Both the position numbers and the translations under genes were made by a program. DNA of 64,000 nucleotides from Mycobacterium sp. GA-1199 (GTDB lineage Bacteria; Actinomycetota; Actinomycetes; Mycobacteriales; Mycobacteriaceae). Position 1 is the first letter of the stretch. Each line of letters begins with the position of its first letter. Below, piece by piece: positions 53,660 to 62,428 of the stretch. The notes beneath the pieces are model-generated. The model ran no database searches. It worked only from the letters and a program-made list of their open reading frames with translations, and was not told the DNA's origin. Location: positions 1-64,000 of the forward strand of contig NZ_LQIX01000019.1 of assembly GCF_001500045.1 (NCBI RefSeq), given 5' to 3'.

Positions 53660-54146
53660 CGCGGGCGGTCAACTGCGCCGAGGCCAACGGTGACCAAAGC
53701 ATTCGCGACTTGTTCCACCAGCCCCTGTAACAACACAACAGCGCCCGAGGCAATCGAATCCGTGAGTGATTCACCCAAAGCTGTAGCTGCAAACTCGCCG
53801 CCGGGCGCGGCGCCGGTTCGACGTCGAAAAGCTGCCGTCCAATAGTCGATCTGACGTCCAGGTCCGGCTTCACCGGAGCATGCTTGTGAACTCCCCGCAT
53901 GCCCAGCCAAACATCGTTCGCAAACTGCGATCGGGGTGCACTGCGGACAGCGGCATCGCGATGGACCGCAGGAACGCCTCACGATCATTATGCGACGGGA
54001 GTGCCGGTCTAGCGCCCGTCGTCCCCAACAGTCGGCGTGTTCTGGGACAACGGCTGAATGAGGCTCGCGGCGCAGGGATCGCTTCGTGCGGTGATGGACC
54101 GCTAAGGTATCGTTCCCTCGTCCCTCGAGATGTCTCGGCGGACCAG
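53660..54146. other. intergenic region between cassette 4 and tRNA-Pro
   Basis: About 490 nt with several overlapping short frames on both strands, none with a good ribosome-binding site or protein-like composition. The tRNA promoter must lie in the last part (the cgctaaggtatcgttccc stretch at about 54099-54116 contains the -10-like taaggt). Nothing else is seen. Confidence 0.4.
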
Positions 54147-54220
54147 CGGGCTGTGGCGCAGCTTGGTAGCGCACTACACTGGGGGTGTAGGGGTCGCAGG
54201 TTCAAATCCTGTCAGCCCGA
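54147..54220 (+). tRNA. tRNA-Pro (anticodon GGG)
   Basis: Cloverleaf by eye: acceptor cgggctg (54147-54153) pairs with cagcccg (54213-54219), and the discriminator A is at 54220. The D arm is gcgc/gcgc. Anticodon stem ctaca/tgtag encloses loop ctggggg, giving anticodon GGG. The T arm gcagg-ttcaaat-cctgt contains the TTCAAAT loop. The CCA is not fully encoded (ccg follows). GGG reads CCC and CCU proline codons. It is followed 48 nt later by a foreign-looking nuclease gene. Confidence 0.95.
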
Positions 54221-54268
54221 CCGCGAAGTGACGACGCAACATGGGACGCAACTAGTATTGTTTGCGTC

Positions 54269-55018
54269 ATGCGGCGGTACGCAGATCCGCAGTTGGCAGC
54301 AGCTATCCGCACATCTCGATCGTGGCGCGGCGTACTGCGCGCGCTCGGGCTGTCGGCCACTTCCTCCGCTGCTATGCGTTCGGTCCGCCTGCATGCCGAC
54401 CGCCTGGGCCTTGACTACAGTCACTTCACCGGCCAGCGGCGCTGGACGGATGTGCAACTAGTCGCGGCAGTCACCTCCGCTTCGAATTGGACACAGGTTG
54501 CCGAAAAGCTCGGGCTGGCGGGCGGTTCGAGCACAGCCACCATTCGCGGCCACGCAGCGCGGCTCGGTCTCGACACCACGCACCTTCGCCCGTCGAAGAG
54601 GGTAGGCATTGCAACTGCGGGAATGTATCCGCGGCAACGTCACCTAGCCCGAGCCGGTTCCCTGATGGCTGCTGCGTGGTTCGAGTTATGTGGATATTGC
54701 GTCTCGTGGCCCTTGGAACCGTGCCGCTACGACCTTCTCGTTTCGATGGACGACACGATCAAACGCGTACAGGTCAAGACGACGACGGTGAAGCAAGGAT
54801 CTTCGTGGACGGTCTGGATTTCGAGTACTGGCAAGACGCGCACGGCGTACGACCCCGAGGAGGTCGATTACTTCTTCATCATCGACGGGGACTTGGATTA
54901 CTACCTGATTCCGGTGGCGGTCGTGGGAGGCTTGACCGCTATCCAGCTATCGGCATATCAGAACTACCGGATCGACCGAGACGTCCGCCGCGGCCAATAC
55001 GAAGCTGCTGATGGATGA
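54269..55018 (+). CDS. double helix-turn-helix protein with PD-(D/E)XK-type nuclease domain
   Basis: 249 residues, ATG 54269. Two N-terminal helix-turn-helix-like repeats are visible: 'LAAAIRTSRSWRGVLRALGL' and 'LVAAVTSASNWTQVAEKLGL', each followed by an 'R..H..RLGLD' string. The C-terminal half has the layout of the PD-(D/E)XK family associated with group I introns: 'RAGSLMAAAWFELCGYCVSW', 'EPCRYDLLVSMDDTIKRVQV' and K of VQVKTTTV as catalytic D…QxK. There is then 'VDYFFIIDGDLDYYLIPVAV'. It would bind and cut DNA. The neighbouring tRNA and the unusual composition point to horizontal acquisition. No intron is visible in the tRNA gene here. Confidence 0.75.
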   Translation: MRRYADPQLAAAIRTSRSWRGVLRALGLSATSSAAMRSVRLHADRLGLDYSHFTGQRRWTDVQLVAAVTSASNWTQVAEKLGLAGGSSTATIRGHAARLGLDTTHLRPSKRVGIATAGMYPRQRHLARAGSLMAAAWFELCGYCVSWPLEPCRYDLLVSMDDTIKRVQVKTTTVKQGSSWTVWISSTGKTRTAYDPEEVDYFFIIDGDLDYYLIPVAVVGGLTAIQLSAYQNYRIDRDVRRGQYEAADG

Positions 55019-55034
55019 CTCCGGCGCCGAACGC

Positions 55035-55949
55035 TTATCGAGTGGCGCTGGGCACAACCTCGGCCTCGTCGGCCGCCGGCACCGACTCCGCGGGCCGCCG
55101 GTAGCGCCAAGCCACGTAAAGCGCTGCGGCCCAGCCGATCACAATCAACGTGTAAACGCCCGACGACCACGGCCATTCAATACCGAAGTAGTGCACCAGC
55201 TTCTGGCTGTTGGTCAACACGATGACGCCGCCGACCGCGGTTCCCAGTAGAGCGGGGCGGATGCGGCTGACCAGCCACGCCGCGAACGGGGCGGCGACCA
55301 CGCCACCCACGGCCAGCCCCAGCACCACCGGCAGGTTCTCGACGAATTCCTCGCGTAGCCCGACCCCGAAGCCGACCGAAGCCGACGCCGCCACCAGGAA
55401 CTCCGAGGCACTGACCGAGCCGATCACCGTGCGCGGCGCCGTCTTACCGCGGGACAGCAGCGTGCTCGTGGTCACCGGACCCCAGCCGCCGCCTCCAGAC
55501 GCGTCGATGAATCCGCCGAACAATCCGAGCGGGCTCAGAAACCTCGCCGTATGCGGTGTCTCACGGTGCCTCATCACCGGCGGGTTGCGCAGCGAGAACC
55601 GCAGCAGCACGTAGACCCCGATCGCCACCAGGATCGCAGCCATCAGCGGCGCGGCATGTTCGGTCGACAGCGACGACAGCACGGTCGCACCCGCGAATGC
55701 CCCGATCGCACCGGGCACGCCCAGCTTCAACACGATCGACCAGTCGAGGTTCTTGAATCGCCAGTGCGACAGACCCGAAGCCAGCGTCGTGCCGACCTCG
55801 GCGAGATGCACTGCGGCGCTCGCTTGGGCGGCTCCGAGGCCGCTGAGCACCAGCAGCGTCGAGGCGGTCACGCCGAACGCCATGCCCAGCGCGCCGTCCA
55901 CCAGCTGCGCTCCGACGCCGACGAGCGCGAAGATCAGAAGCGAACGCAC
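55035..55949 (-). CDS. TauE/SafE family (sulfite exporter-like) permease
   Basis: 304 residues from GTG at 55949. Eight or so membrane helices are visible. The family signatures are in each half: 'GALGMAFGVTASTLLVLSGL' with 'HLAEVGTTLASGLSHWRFKN', and 'FGGFIDASGGGGWGPVTTST' with 'SASEFLVAASASVGFGVGLR'. TauE/SafE proteins carry sulfite, sulfonates or other organic anions across the membrane. The C-terminal tail is charged and cytosolic. A second, unrelated-in-detail TauE/SafE gene follows upstream on the same strand, so the pair may handle a sulfur compound. Confidence 0.88.
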   Translation of the reverse strand: MRSLLIFALVGVGAQLVDGALGMAFGVTASTLLVLSGLGAAQASAAVHLAEVGTTLASGLSHWRFKNLDWSIVLKLGVPGAIGAFAGATVLSSLSTEHAAPLMAAILVAIGVYVLLRFSLRNPPVMRHRETPHTARFLSPLGLFGGFIDASGGGGWGPVTTSTLLSRGKTAPRTVIGSVSASEFLVAASASVGFGVGLREEFVENLPVVLGLAVGGVVAAPFAAWLVSRIRPALLGTAVGGVIVLTNSQKLVHYFGIEWPWSSGVYTLIVIGWAAALYVAWRYRRPAESVPAADEAEVVPSATR

Positions 55950-56017
55950 AGGTTCGACTGCTTTCGGAAATGGTCAGCGCGGCGGGGCGGCCGACCGGAC
56001 GGACAGGTGGGCGCGGA

Positions 56018-56128
56018 TCAGATGCGCGCGCGACACCACTCGTCGAAGGCGATGACCCGGCGCGACGGCCAGAACGGCTCCAACGCGCAAAGGGCAGACG
56101 GCGCGGTGTGGAACTGCCGTTCGGCCAC
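56018..56128 (-). CDS. possible 36-residue leader peptide
   Basis: From GTG 56128, with ggggag 4-9 nt upstream, to TGA 56018-56020. The peptide starts VAERQFHTAPSALCALEPF and has two cysteines, three tryptophan/phenylalanine-rich positions and a basic end (WCRARI). It lies in the 228-nt gap between the two TauE/SafE genes, 68 nt upstream of the 304-residue permease. It could be a regulatory leader for a sulfur-related transporter, but similarity to known leaders is not demonstrated. Confidence 0.35.
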   Translation of the reverse strand: MAERQFHTAPSALCALEPFWPSRRVIAFDEWCRARI

Positions 56129-56177
56129 CCGTCTCCCCTTTCCTGGTCAGCGGTTTCCGTCACCATACCCAAGCCGT

Positions 56178-56960
56178 CTAGACGCTCAGCAATCGATACA
56201 CCCCGATCATTCCCACGATCACGATCACCGCGCGCAACGCGTTCGGCGACAGCCGTCGTCCATAGTGGGCGCCCAGGAAGCCGCCGACCAACGAACCGGC
56301 CGCGATCAGGCCCGCCGCCGCCCAGCTGATCCGGTCGAACGCGACCACTGTGTATGCCACCGCCGCGACCACGTTGACCACCAACGACAGGAGGTTCTTG
56401 GCGGCGTTCATCCGCTGCATGTCCTCGGGCAGCAGCGCACCCATCGCGGCGATCAGCATGATCCCCTGGGCCGCGGTGAAGTACCCGCCGTAGACGCCGA
56501 CCGCGAAGGTTGCGAACACGACCGCGGCCATCCGCGCACGTGACACGTGCTCGGCGGACTGCCCGGCGGCCTCGGCCCGCGCCCGCGCGTAGGACTGAAT
56601 CCGCGGACCGACCACCACCAACACCAGCGCGGCGATCAGCAACACGGGCACGACCCGCTCGAACACCGTCTCCGGCAGACGCAACAGCAGCCACGCACCC
56701 AGCCCCGCTCCTACGAACGAGGCGGGGAGCTGCCACCGGAGTCGATCCCACTGTCCGCGCAGTTCGCGGCGATAACCCCAGGTACCTGAGACACCACCGG
56801 CGACCAGCCCGATCGCATTCGACATCGTTGCCGTCACCGGCGGAAACCCGAGCGTCACCAGCGTCGGGAACGTGATCAGCGTGCCGGAGCCGACGAGCGT
56901 GTTGATCGCGCCCGCTCCCAGGCCCGCCAATGCGATGAGGACCATGTCGACGACGGGCAC
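56178..56960 (-). CDS. TauE/SafE family permease
   Basis: 260 residues, ATG at 56960. N-terminal 'LAGLGAGAINTLVGSGTLIT', 'FPTLVTLGFPPVTATMSNAI' and C-terminal-half 'VGVYGGYFTAAQGIMLIAAM', 'NAAKNLLSLVVNVVAAVAYT' and 'VGGFLGAHYGRRLSPNALRA' are typical of the family's duplicated core, with about eight helices. It is the standard-length form. The substrate is an anion, probably sulfur-containing. It lies between der and the second permease gene. Confidence 0.88.
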   Translation of the reverse strand: MPVVDMVLIALAGLGAGAINTLVGSGTLITFPTLVTLGFPPVTATMSNAIGLVAGGVSGTWGYRRELRGQWDRLRWQLPASFVGAGLGAWLLLRLPETVFERVVPVLLIAALVLVVVGPRIQSYARARAEAAGQSAEHVSRARMAAVVFATFAVGVYGGYFTAAQGIMLIAAMGALLPEDMQRMNAAKNLLSLVVNVVAAVAYTVVAFDRISWAAAGLIAAGSLVGGFLGAHYGRRLSPNALRAVIVIVGMIGVYRLLSV

Positions 56961-57026
56961 TTGGGCAAGGCTAATCGTCGATTTGTGGAGCGGCGGCGGC
57001 GCCTACCGCCGGTGCGACTCCACTGA

Positions 57027-58430
57027 TCACCGGGAGCGGGGGCCGCGCTTCTCGCGCATCCGGACGTTGATCCGGATCGGGCTGCCCTCGAAGCCGAACG
57101 TCTCGCGCAGCCGCCGCTCCAGGAACCGCCGATAGCCGGCCTCCAGGAACCCCGAGGTGAACAGCACGAACGTCGGCGGGCGGGCGGTCGCCTGGGTGGC
57201 GAACAAGATCCGGGGTTGCTTGCCGCCGCGCACCGGCGGCGGATGTGCCGCCACCACTTCCTTGAGGAACGTGTTCAACCGGCCCGTCGGGACGCGGGTG
57301 TCCCACGACTCGAGCGACTTCTCCAGCGCGGGAACCAATTTCTGCACCGCGCGGCCCGTCTTGGCGGAGATGTTCACCCGCGGCGCCCACTGCAACTGCA
57401 CGAGCTCACGATCGATCTCACGGTCCAGCAGGTAGCGCCGGTCCTCGTCGACCAGGTCCCACTTGTTGAACGCCAGCACCAGCGCGCGGCCCGCTTCGAC
57501 GACCATCGACAGCACGCGTTGGTCCTGCTCGGTCAGCGGTTGAGACGCGTCGATCAGCACGATCGCCACCTCGGCCGCGTCGATCGCGCCGTGCGTGCGC
57601 ACCGACGCGTAGAACTCGTGCCCGCTCGCCTGTCCCACCTTGCGGCGCAGACCCGCGGTGTCGACGAACCGCCACATCTTGCCGTCCATCTCGATCAACG
57701 AGTCGACCGGATCGACCGTGGTGCCCGCAACGTCGTGGACCACGGAACGCTGATCACCTGCCAGCCGGTTCAGCAGCGAACTCTTGCCCACGTTCGGCTT
57801 GCCCACCAACGCGACGCGGCGCGGTCCTCCCCCGCCGCCGGCCATCTCCGACACCGCAGGCAGAGCATCGATCACCGTGTCGAGCAGATCGGCCACACCC
57901 CGACCGTGAATCGCGCTGATCGGATGCGGCTCCCCCAGGCCCAACGACCACAGCATGGCGGCGTCGGCTTCTCCGCGCTCGCTGTCGACCTTGTTGGCAG
58001 CCAGGAACACCGGCTTGCCGGAGCGCTGCAGCAGTTTCGCTGCCGCCTCGTCCGCGGTGGTGGCGCCCACGACCGCGTCGACGACGAAGATGATCGCGTC
58101 GGCGGTTCGCATCGCCACCGACGCCTGCTCGGCCACCAGCTGTTGCAGACCCTTGGCGTCGGGTTCCCAGCCGCCGGTGTCCTGCAGAATGAACCTGCGG
58201 CCCGACCACAACGCGTCGTAGGACACCCGGTCGCGGGTCACCCCGGGCACGTCCTGCACGACGGCTTCGCGCCGGCCCAGGATCCGGTTCACCAGCGTCG
58301 ACTTGCCGACGTTCGGTCGTCCGACGACGGCAACGACGGGTGGCGCTGCCGCGGCCTCCTCGATGGCTTCGGCGACATCTTCTGCGATCTCCCAATCGCT
58401 TTCGTCGACCCAGGTGCCGTCCTCGCTCAT
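57027..58430 (-). CDS. der: ribosome-assembly GTPase Der (EngA)
   Basis: 467 residues, ATG at 58430. The defining double GTPase is complete: first P-loop GRPNVGKST (37-45), switch '[10 protein letters not shown]', DTGG and NKVD; second P-loop GKPNVGKSS (210-218), '[10 protein letters not shown]', DTAG and NKWD. The C-terminal KH-like domain ends '[19 protein letters not shown]'. Der acts in assembly of the 50S subunit. It overlaps cmk by 4 nt, in the conserved mycobacterial order scpA-scpB-rluB-cmk-der. The acidic N-terminal extension of ~30 residues is usual for actinobacteria. Confidence 0.97.
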   Translation of the reverse strand: MSEDGTWVDESDWEIAEDVAEAIEEAAAAPPVVAVVGRPNVGKSTLVNRILGRREAVVQDVPGVTRDRVSYDALWSGRRFILQDTGGWEPDAKGLQQLVAEQASVAMRTADAIIFVVDAVVGATTADEAAAKLLQRSGKPVFLAANKVDSERGEADAAMLWSLGLGEPHPISAIHGRGVADLLDTVIDALPAVSEMAGGGGGPRRVALVGKPNVGKSSLLNRLAGDQRSVVHDVAGTTVDPVDSLIEMDGKMWRFVDTAGLRRKVGQASGHEFYASVRTHGAIDAAEVAIVLIDASQPLTEQDQRVLSMVVEAGRALVLAFNKWDLVDEDRRYLLDREIDRELVQLQWAPRVNISAKTGRAVQKLVPALEKSLESWDTRVPTGRLNTFLKEVVAAHPPPVRGGKQPRILFATQATARPPTFVLFTSGFLEAGYRRFLERRLRETFGFEGSPIRINVRMREKRGPRSR

Positions 58431-59110
58431 CGCTGCGCTCCCGCCCGCTCCCGCACGAGGCGCGTCAGATGCTCGATCACCTCGGGCTGCGTCATCGCAC
58501 TGGTGTCGACGACGACGGCGTCGTCGGCCGGCCGCAGCGGCGACACCGCCCGCGTGGAGTCGAGGTGGTCGCGTCGCTTGACATCGGCCAGCACCGCTTC
58601 GTAGTCGTCGTCCAGACCGGTCGCCTTGTTCTGGTCGTTGCGGCGTCGCGCACGCTCTTCGGCCGATGCGGTCAAGAAGATCTTGAGGTCGGCGTCGGGC
58701 AGCACCACCGTTCCGATGTCGCGGCCCTCGACGACGACGCAGTCCTGTCCGGAGGCCAGCTTGCGCTGTAGGTCGACGAGCCGGGTGCGCACGGCGGGCA
58801 CCGCCGAGACCGCGGACACCGCCGTGGTCACCGCAGCGCCGCGAATCTCGGTCGAAACGTCTTCTCCGCCAAGATAAGAGCGGTCTTCATCGGGGTCGTA
58901 CCCGACCGCCAGCTCGGCGTCCGCGGCCGTTGCCGCGACGGCTTCGGTGTCGGTCAGGTCGACACCTGCACGCAGCACGGCCAGCGTGACGATCCGGTAC
59001 ATCGCCCCGGTATCCAGGTAGCGCGCGTTCAGCTCGCGCGCCAAACCCCTTGATACCGTCGACTTTCCGGTACCCGCTGGACCGTCGACGGCGATGACCA
59101 GTGATGTCAC
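58427..59110 (-). CDS. cmk: cytidylate kinase
   Basis: 227 residues, ATG at 59110. P-loop '[17 protein letters not shown]' (9-25), CMP-binding '[18 protein letters not shown]', '[20 protein letters not shown]' and lid '[20 protein letters not shown]', followed by '[20 protein letters not shown]', match the Cmk family. It phosphorylates CMP and dCMP with ATP. It overlaps der (4 nt) and rluB (4 nt), so it lies within a single translationally coupled operon. Confidence 0.97.
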   Translation of the reverse strand: MTSLVIAVDGPAGTGKSTVSRGLARELNARYLDTGAMYRIVTLAVLRAGVDLTDTEAVAATAADAELAVGYDPDEDRSYLGGEDVSTEIRGAAVTTAVSAVSAVPAVRTRLVDLQRKLASGQDCVVVEGRDIGTVVLPDADLKIFLTASAEERARRRNDQNKATGLDDDYEAVLADVKRRDHLDSTRAVSPLRPADDAVVVDTSAMTQPEVIEHLTRLVRERAGAQR

Positions 59111-59856
59111 AAGCCGACCGCCTTGTACAACTCTCCGAGCTCCTTCTGCGTGAGCACCCGAATGCTGCCCGGACGCTGATCGCCGAGCGTGACGGTGCCG
59201 ATGTCGGTTCGCACGAGCTCCTGCACCGGATGGCCGACGGCCGCGAGCATCCGGCGCACGATCCGCTTACGGCCCTCGTGCAGGGTGACCCGCACCAGCG
59301 TCTTGCCGGGGACCTTGTCGACGACGGCGAAATCGTCGACCCGCGCCGGTCCGTCGTCGAGTTCGACGCCGTTGCGCAGTTCGCGGCCCACTCCGCGCGG
59401 CACCGCGCCCAGCACGGTCGCCAGGTAGGTCTTGGGCACCTCGAACGACGGGTGCATCAGCCGGTGAGCCAGCTCCCCGTCGTTGGTGAGCAGCATCAGC
59501 CCCTCGGTGTCGGCGTCGAGGCGGCCGACGTGAAACAGCTTCTTGTTACCCCGAACCCGGTGCTCGACGAGGTCACCGATGCACGGACGGCCGCGGTCGT
59601 CGGACATCGTCGAATGCATGCCCCTGGGTTTGTTGATCGCCAGGTGCACCAGGGTGTCGTCGAGCGTCACCCGGGCTCCGTCGACCCGGATCACCGAAAC
59701 ATCGGGGTCGACGCGGGTGCCCAGCTCGGTGACGACCCGGTCGTCGACCTCGACACGACCATCCGTGATCATCTTCTCGGCCACCCGGCGCGAGGCAATT
59801 CCCGCCTGCGACAACACTTTCTGAAGTCGCACGCCTTCGGGTTCAGCCATGTGCAT
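59107..59856 (-). CDS. rluB: 23S rRNA pseudouridine synthase RluB-type
   Basis: 249 residues, ATG at 59856 or one of the preceding codons. The N-terminal S4 domain '[20 protein letters not shown]' and '[20 protein letters not shown]' is followed by the RsuA/RluB catalytic motif '[20 protein letters not shown]' containing the nucleophilic Asp. '[20 protein letters not shown]' is a further family motif. The enzyme isomerises a uridine in helix 89-90 of 23S rRNA. Overlaps with cmk and scpB keep it in the operon. Confidence 0.95.
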   Translation of the reverse strand: MHMAEPEGVRLQKVLSQAGIASRRVAEKMITDGRVEVDDRVVTELGTRVDPDVSVIRVDGARVTLDDTLVHLAINKPRGMHSTMSDDRGRPCIGDLVEHRVRGNKKLFHVGRLDADTEGLMLLTNDGELAHRLMHPSFEVPKTYLATVLGAVPRGVGRELRNGVELDDGPARVDDFAVVDKVPGKTLVRVTLHEGRKRIVRRMLAAVGHPVQELVRTDIGTVTLGDQRPGSIRVLTQKELGELYKAVGL

Positions 59857-60592
59857 CGGTGTCCACGTCGAACGACAGCGGTTGTTCGGGCGCCGGAACG
59901 CCGCTGAGTTTTATGAAACGCGGGTCCTCGTCGAGGGTTTCGCTGAGGTCGTCGATGACGTCGACGTCGGGTAGCAGCGGCGCGATGTCGGGGAGGTCGG
60001 CCAGCGACGTCAGCCCCAACCGTTCCAGGAAGAGTTCGGTGGTGGCGAACGTCACTGCGCCGGTGTCGGGATCGGTGCCCGCCTCGGTGATCAGACCGCG
60101 GGCCACCAGGGTGCGTATCACCGCGTCGACGTTGACACCGCGCACCGCGCTCACCCGTGCTCGAGTCACCGGTTGCCGGTAGGCCACCACGGCCAGCGTC
60201 TCCAGCGCCGCGCGCGTCAGTTTGGAGCGGGCCCCGTCGAGTAACAGCCGTTCCACATACGGGGCGTAGCGCGACCGCGTGTACATCCGCCAGCCGCCGC
60301 CGGCCTCGCGCAGGTCGATACCGCTAGCGCGGGCGGTGTACTCCTGCGCCATCGTCTGCAGCTTGGCCGCGACCCGGTACGGCGGCTGCTCGATCGCCAG
60401 CGCGAGTTGCTCGACGGTCGCCGGGGTGTCGACCACCAGCAGCAGCGCCTCGAGCACGGCGCCCAGTTCACCGTCCTCCAACTCGGGCGGTTCGGCGACG
60501 TCGATTCCGAGATCGGTGGCGTCGGCCGCGACGCCCTCGTGGTCGAGGTCAGTCGCGACCCCGTCGAGGTTGTCGCGGTCTTCGCTATCCAT
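59843..60592 (-). CDS. scpB: chromosome segregation/condensation protein ScpB
   Basis: 249 residues from ATG at 60592 (the in-frame start at 60664 lies inside scpA and is rejected). After an acidic N-terminus the two winged-helix domains appear: 'ELGAVLEALLLVVDTPATVE', 'QLALAIEQPPYRVAAKLQTM', then 'KLTRAALETLAVVAYRQPVT', 'RARVSAVRGVNVDAVIRTLV' and 'FATTELFLERLGLTSLADLP'. ScpB dimers, together with ScpA, regulate the SMC ATPase. It overlaps scpA by 8 nt and rluB by 14 nt. Confidence 0.96.
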   Translation of the reverse strand: MDSEDRDNLDGVATDLDHEGVAADATDLGIDVAEPPELEDGELGAVLEALLLVVDTPATVEQLALAIEQPPYRVAAKLQTMAQEYTARASGIDLREAGGGWRMYTRSRYAPYVERLLLDGARSKLTRAALETLAVVAYRQPVTRARVSAVRGVNVDAVIRTLVARGLITEAGTDPDTGAVTFATTELFLERLGLTSLADLPDIAPLLPDVDVIDDLSETLDEDPRFIKLSGVPAPEQPLSFDVDTDAHG

Positions 60593-61433
60593 ATTGATCT
60601 TCTTCCACCGCCAGGTGTTGGTGTGTCGGCCGCTCCCCGGTCCACGAAATCTGCAGCACACCAAGCGCTTCAGGTTGCTCGAATGCTACCGCCCGGGCGC
60701 GGTAGAGCTCGAGCAGCGCCAGGAACCGCCCGACGATCTCGATCGGTGCTTCACAGTCGGCGACCAGATCTCGGAAGGACGCCCACTGGCCGATCCCGCG
60801 GCTCTCCAGCAGTGCCATCAGGTTACCGATCTGCTCGGGCACCGACACCGCCGCGTGGTGCAGATGCTCGGTGCTCACCGTCGGGACCGGCCGCGGCGTG
60901 AAGGCCGCCGCGGCGATCTGTGCGAAAGCCTCGGCGTCCACGCCGATCATCACTTCGGGCAGCAGCTCGGAGTAGCGGTCCTCCAGCGCGACCGCGCGCG
61001 GATAGCTGCGCAGCGCCGCGGCCTCGAGTTCGGCGAACATCTCGGCGACGTGCTTGAATGCGCGGTACTGCAGCAGGCGGGCGAACAGCAGGTCACGCAC
61101 CTCGAGCAGGGCGAGATCCTCTTCGTCGTGCACCTCTCCGGCGGGCAACAGCCGCGCCGCCTTCAGATCGAGCAGGGTCGCGGCGATGACCAGGAACGCC
61201 GTGGTCTCGTCGAGTTCGAGCTGCGGGCCGATGGCCTTGGTGTAGGCGATGAACTCGTCGGTCACCTGGTGCAACGCCACCTCCGTGACGTCGAGGCGGT
61301 GCGCGAAGATCAGCTGCAACAGCAGGTCGAACGGGCCCTCGAAATTGCTCAGCCGAACCTGGAAGCCCGACTGCGGAGCGTCGTCCGAATCCGGGGTCGT
61401 CGCGGCTTCCGTCTCCGTCACCGGGTCATTCAC
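60585..61433 (-). CDS. scpA: chromosome segregation/condensation protein ScpA (kleisin)
   Basis: 282 residues from GTG at 61433, overlapping the TGA of the ParA-like gene by 4 nt (GTGA). The frame up to 61505 is antisense-like and rejected. The kleisin N-terminus 'FQVRLSNFEGPFDLLLQLIF' and 'AHRLDVTEVALHQVTDEFIA' is typical, followed by 'LLDLKAARLLPAGE' and the C-terminal winged helix 'LLESRGIGQWASFRDLVADC'. ScpA bridges the SMC heads. Operon context with parA-like and scpB genes supports the call. Confidence 0.96.
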   Translation of the reverse strand: MNDPVTETEAATTPDSDDAPQSGFQVRLSNFEGPFDLLLQLIFAHRLDVTEVALHQVTDEFIAYTKAIGPQLELDETTAFLVIAATLLDLKAARLLPAGEVHDEEDLALLEVRDLLFARLLQYRAFKHVAEMFAELEAAALRSYPRAVALEDRYSELLPEVMIGVDAEAFAQIAAAAFTPRPVPTVSTEHLHHAAVSVPEQIGNLMALLESRGIGQWASFRDLVADCEAPIEIVGRFLALLELYRARAVAFEQPEALGVLQISWTGERPTHQHLAVEEDQYG

Positions 61434-62290
61434 GCGCCGAACCGGTGGATGACCTCGCGAGCCAACGATCGATACGATTGAGCCCCACCGGATTTCGGCG
61501 CCCATGTGGTGATCGGTTCCCCGGCGACACTGGTTTCGGGGAAGCGCACCGTGCGGGTGATGACGGTGTCGAACACGAGGTCACCGAAACGCTCCACTAC
61601 CCGGGCCATGACTTCGCGAGAGTTTACGGTGCGCGGGTCGTAGCGGGTGATCAGGATGCCGCTGATTGACAGTTTCGGGTTCAGCCGGTCGTGGACCTTG
61701 TCGACGGTGTCGGTCAGCAGCGCCAGGCCGCGCAGCGAGAAGAACTCGCACTCGGTGGGGATGATCACACCGTCGCTGCACGCCAAGCCGTTCACGGTGA
61801 GCAAGCCGAGCGAGGGCTGGCAGTCGATCAAGACGTAGTCGTAGCGGTCCAGCACGGGGTACAGCGCACGTGCCAGCGACTGCTCCCGGCCCACCTCGTT
61901 GACCAGCTGGATCTCTGCGGCCGACAGGTCGATGTTGCTGGGCACGAGGTCCAGATTCTTGACCCGCGTGTGGATCAGCACATCGTCGATGGACACCCGT
62001 GGTTCCACCAGCAGGTTGTGCACCGTGTGCTCGAGTTCGTAGTGCGGCACCCCCAGGCCCGCCGACAGCGCACCCTGCGGGTCGAGGTCGACGAGCAGCA
62101 CCCTGCGGCCGTACTCGGCGAGGCTGGCGCCGAGATTGATCGTCGACGTGGTCTTGCCGACCCCGCCCTTCTGGTTGCACATCGCGATGACCTTGGCCGG
62201 GCCGTGCGTCGTCCTCGGCTGCGGTTCGGGGATGTCCCGCGGTGGCCGGCCGGTCAGGCCCACTTCCACCGCTGCCCCGTCGTCGCTCAT
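61430..62290 (-). CDS. ParA/Soj-family ATPase
   Basis: 286 residues from ATG at 62290 (an in-frame start at 62314 is possible). Deviant Walker A 'CNQKGGVGKTTSTINLGASL' at ~37-45, Walker A' 'VLLVDLDPQGALSAGLG' and Walker B 'YDYVLIDCQPSLGLLTVNGL' are intact. The N-terminal ~30 residues are variable. This is the scpAB-linked ParA paralogue (Rv1708 type), distinct from the origin-proximal ParA. There is no parB beside it. It probably participates in chromosome organisation with ScpAB. The overlap with scpA implies coupled translation. Confidence 0.92.
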   Translation of the reverse strand: MSDDGAAVEVGLTGRPPRDIPEPQPRTTHGPAKVIAMCNQKGGVGKTTSTINLGASLAEYGRRVLLVDLDPQGALSAGLGVPHYELEHTVHNLLVEPRVSIDDVLIHTRVKNLDLVPSNIDLSAAEIQLVNEVGREQSLARALYPVLDRYDYVLIDCQPSLGLLTVNGLACSDGVIIPTECEFFSLRGLALLTDTVDKVHDRLNPKLSISGILITRYDPRTVNSREVMARVVERFGDLVFDTVITRTVRFPETSVAGEPITTWAPKSGGAQSYRSLAREVIHRFGA

Positions 62291-62428
62291 ACCAGACCGT
62301 CGCTGGTCAGGCACTTCACGGGCATGGCGGACATCCGGGCAAGTTTAACGGCAGGAACGTGCCAGGTCAGCCAGACCCGCGGGCAAGTTGTGGGCCGATT
62401 GAGCCGCACCGCGTCATAGGCTGGCGAG

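Noticed and set aside
52035..54174. Long minus-strand frames opposite the repeat genes
   Set aside because: Val/Leu/Ser/Pro-rich translations that follow directly from the antisense of NNN/GGC/ACC codons. No start context.
54221..55018. A complete integrative element next to tRNA-Pro
   Set aside because: No integrase, replication gene or repeated tRNA 3' end (att site) could be found downstream. Only the nuclease-like gene is unusual.
55950..56177. SAM or other riboswitch upstream of the TauE/SafE permease
   Set aside because: No recognisable conserved core of a known riboswitch. Only a short ORF with a ribosome-binding site is visible.
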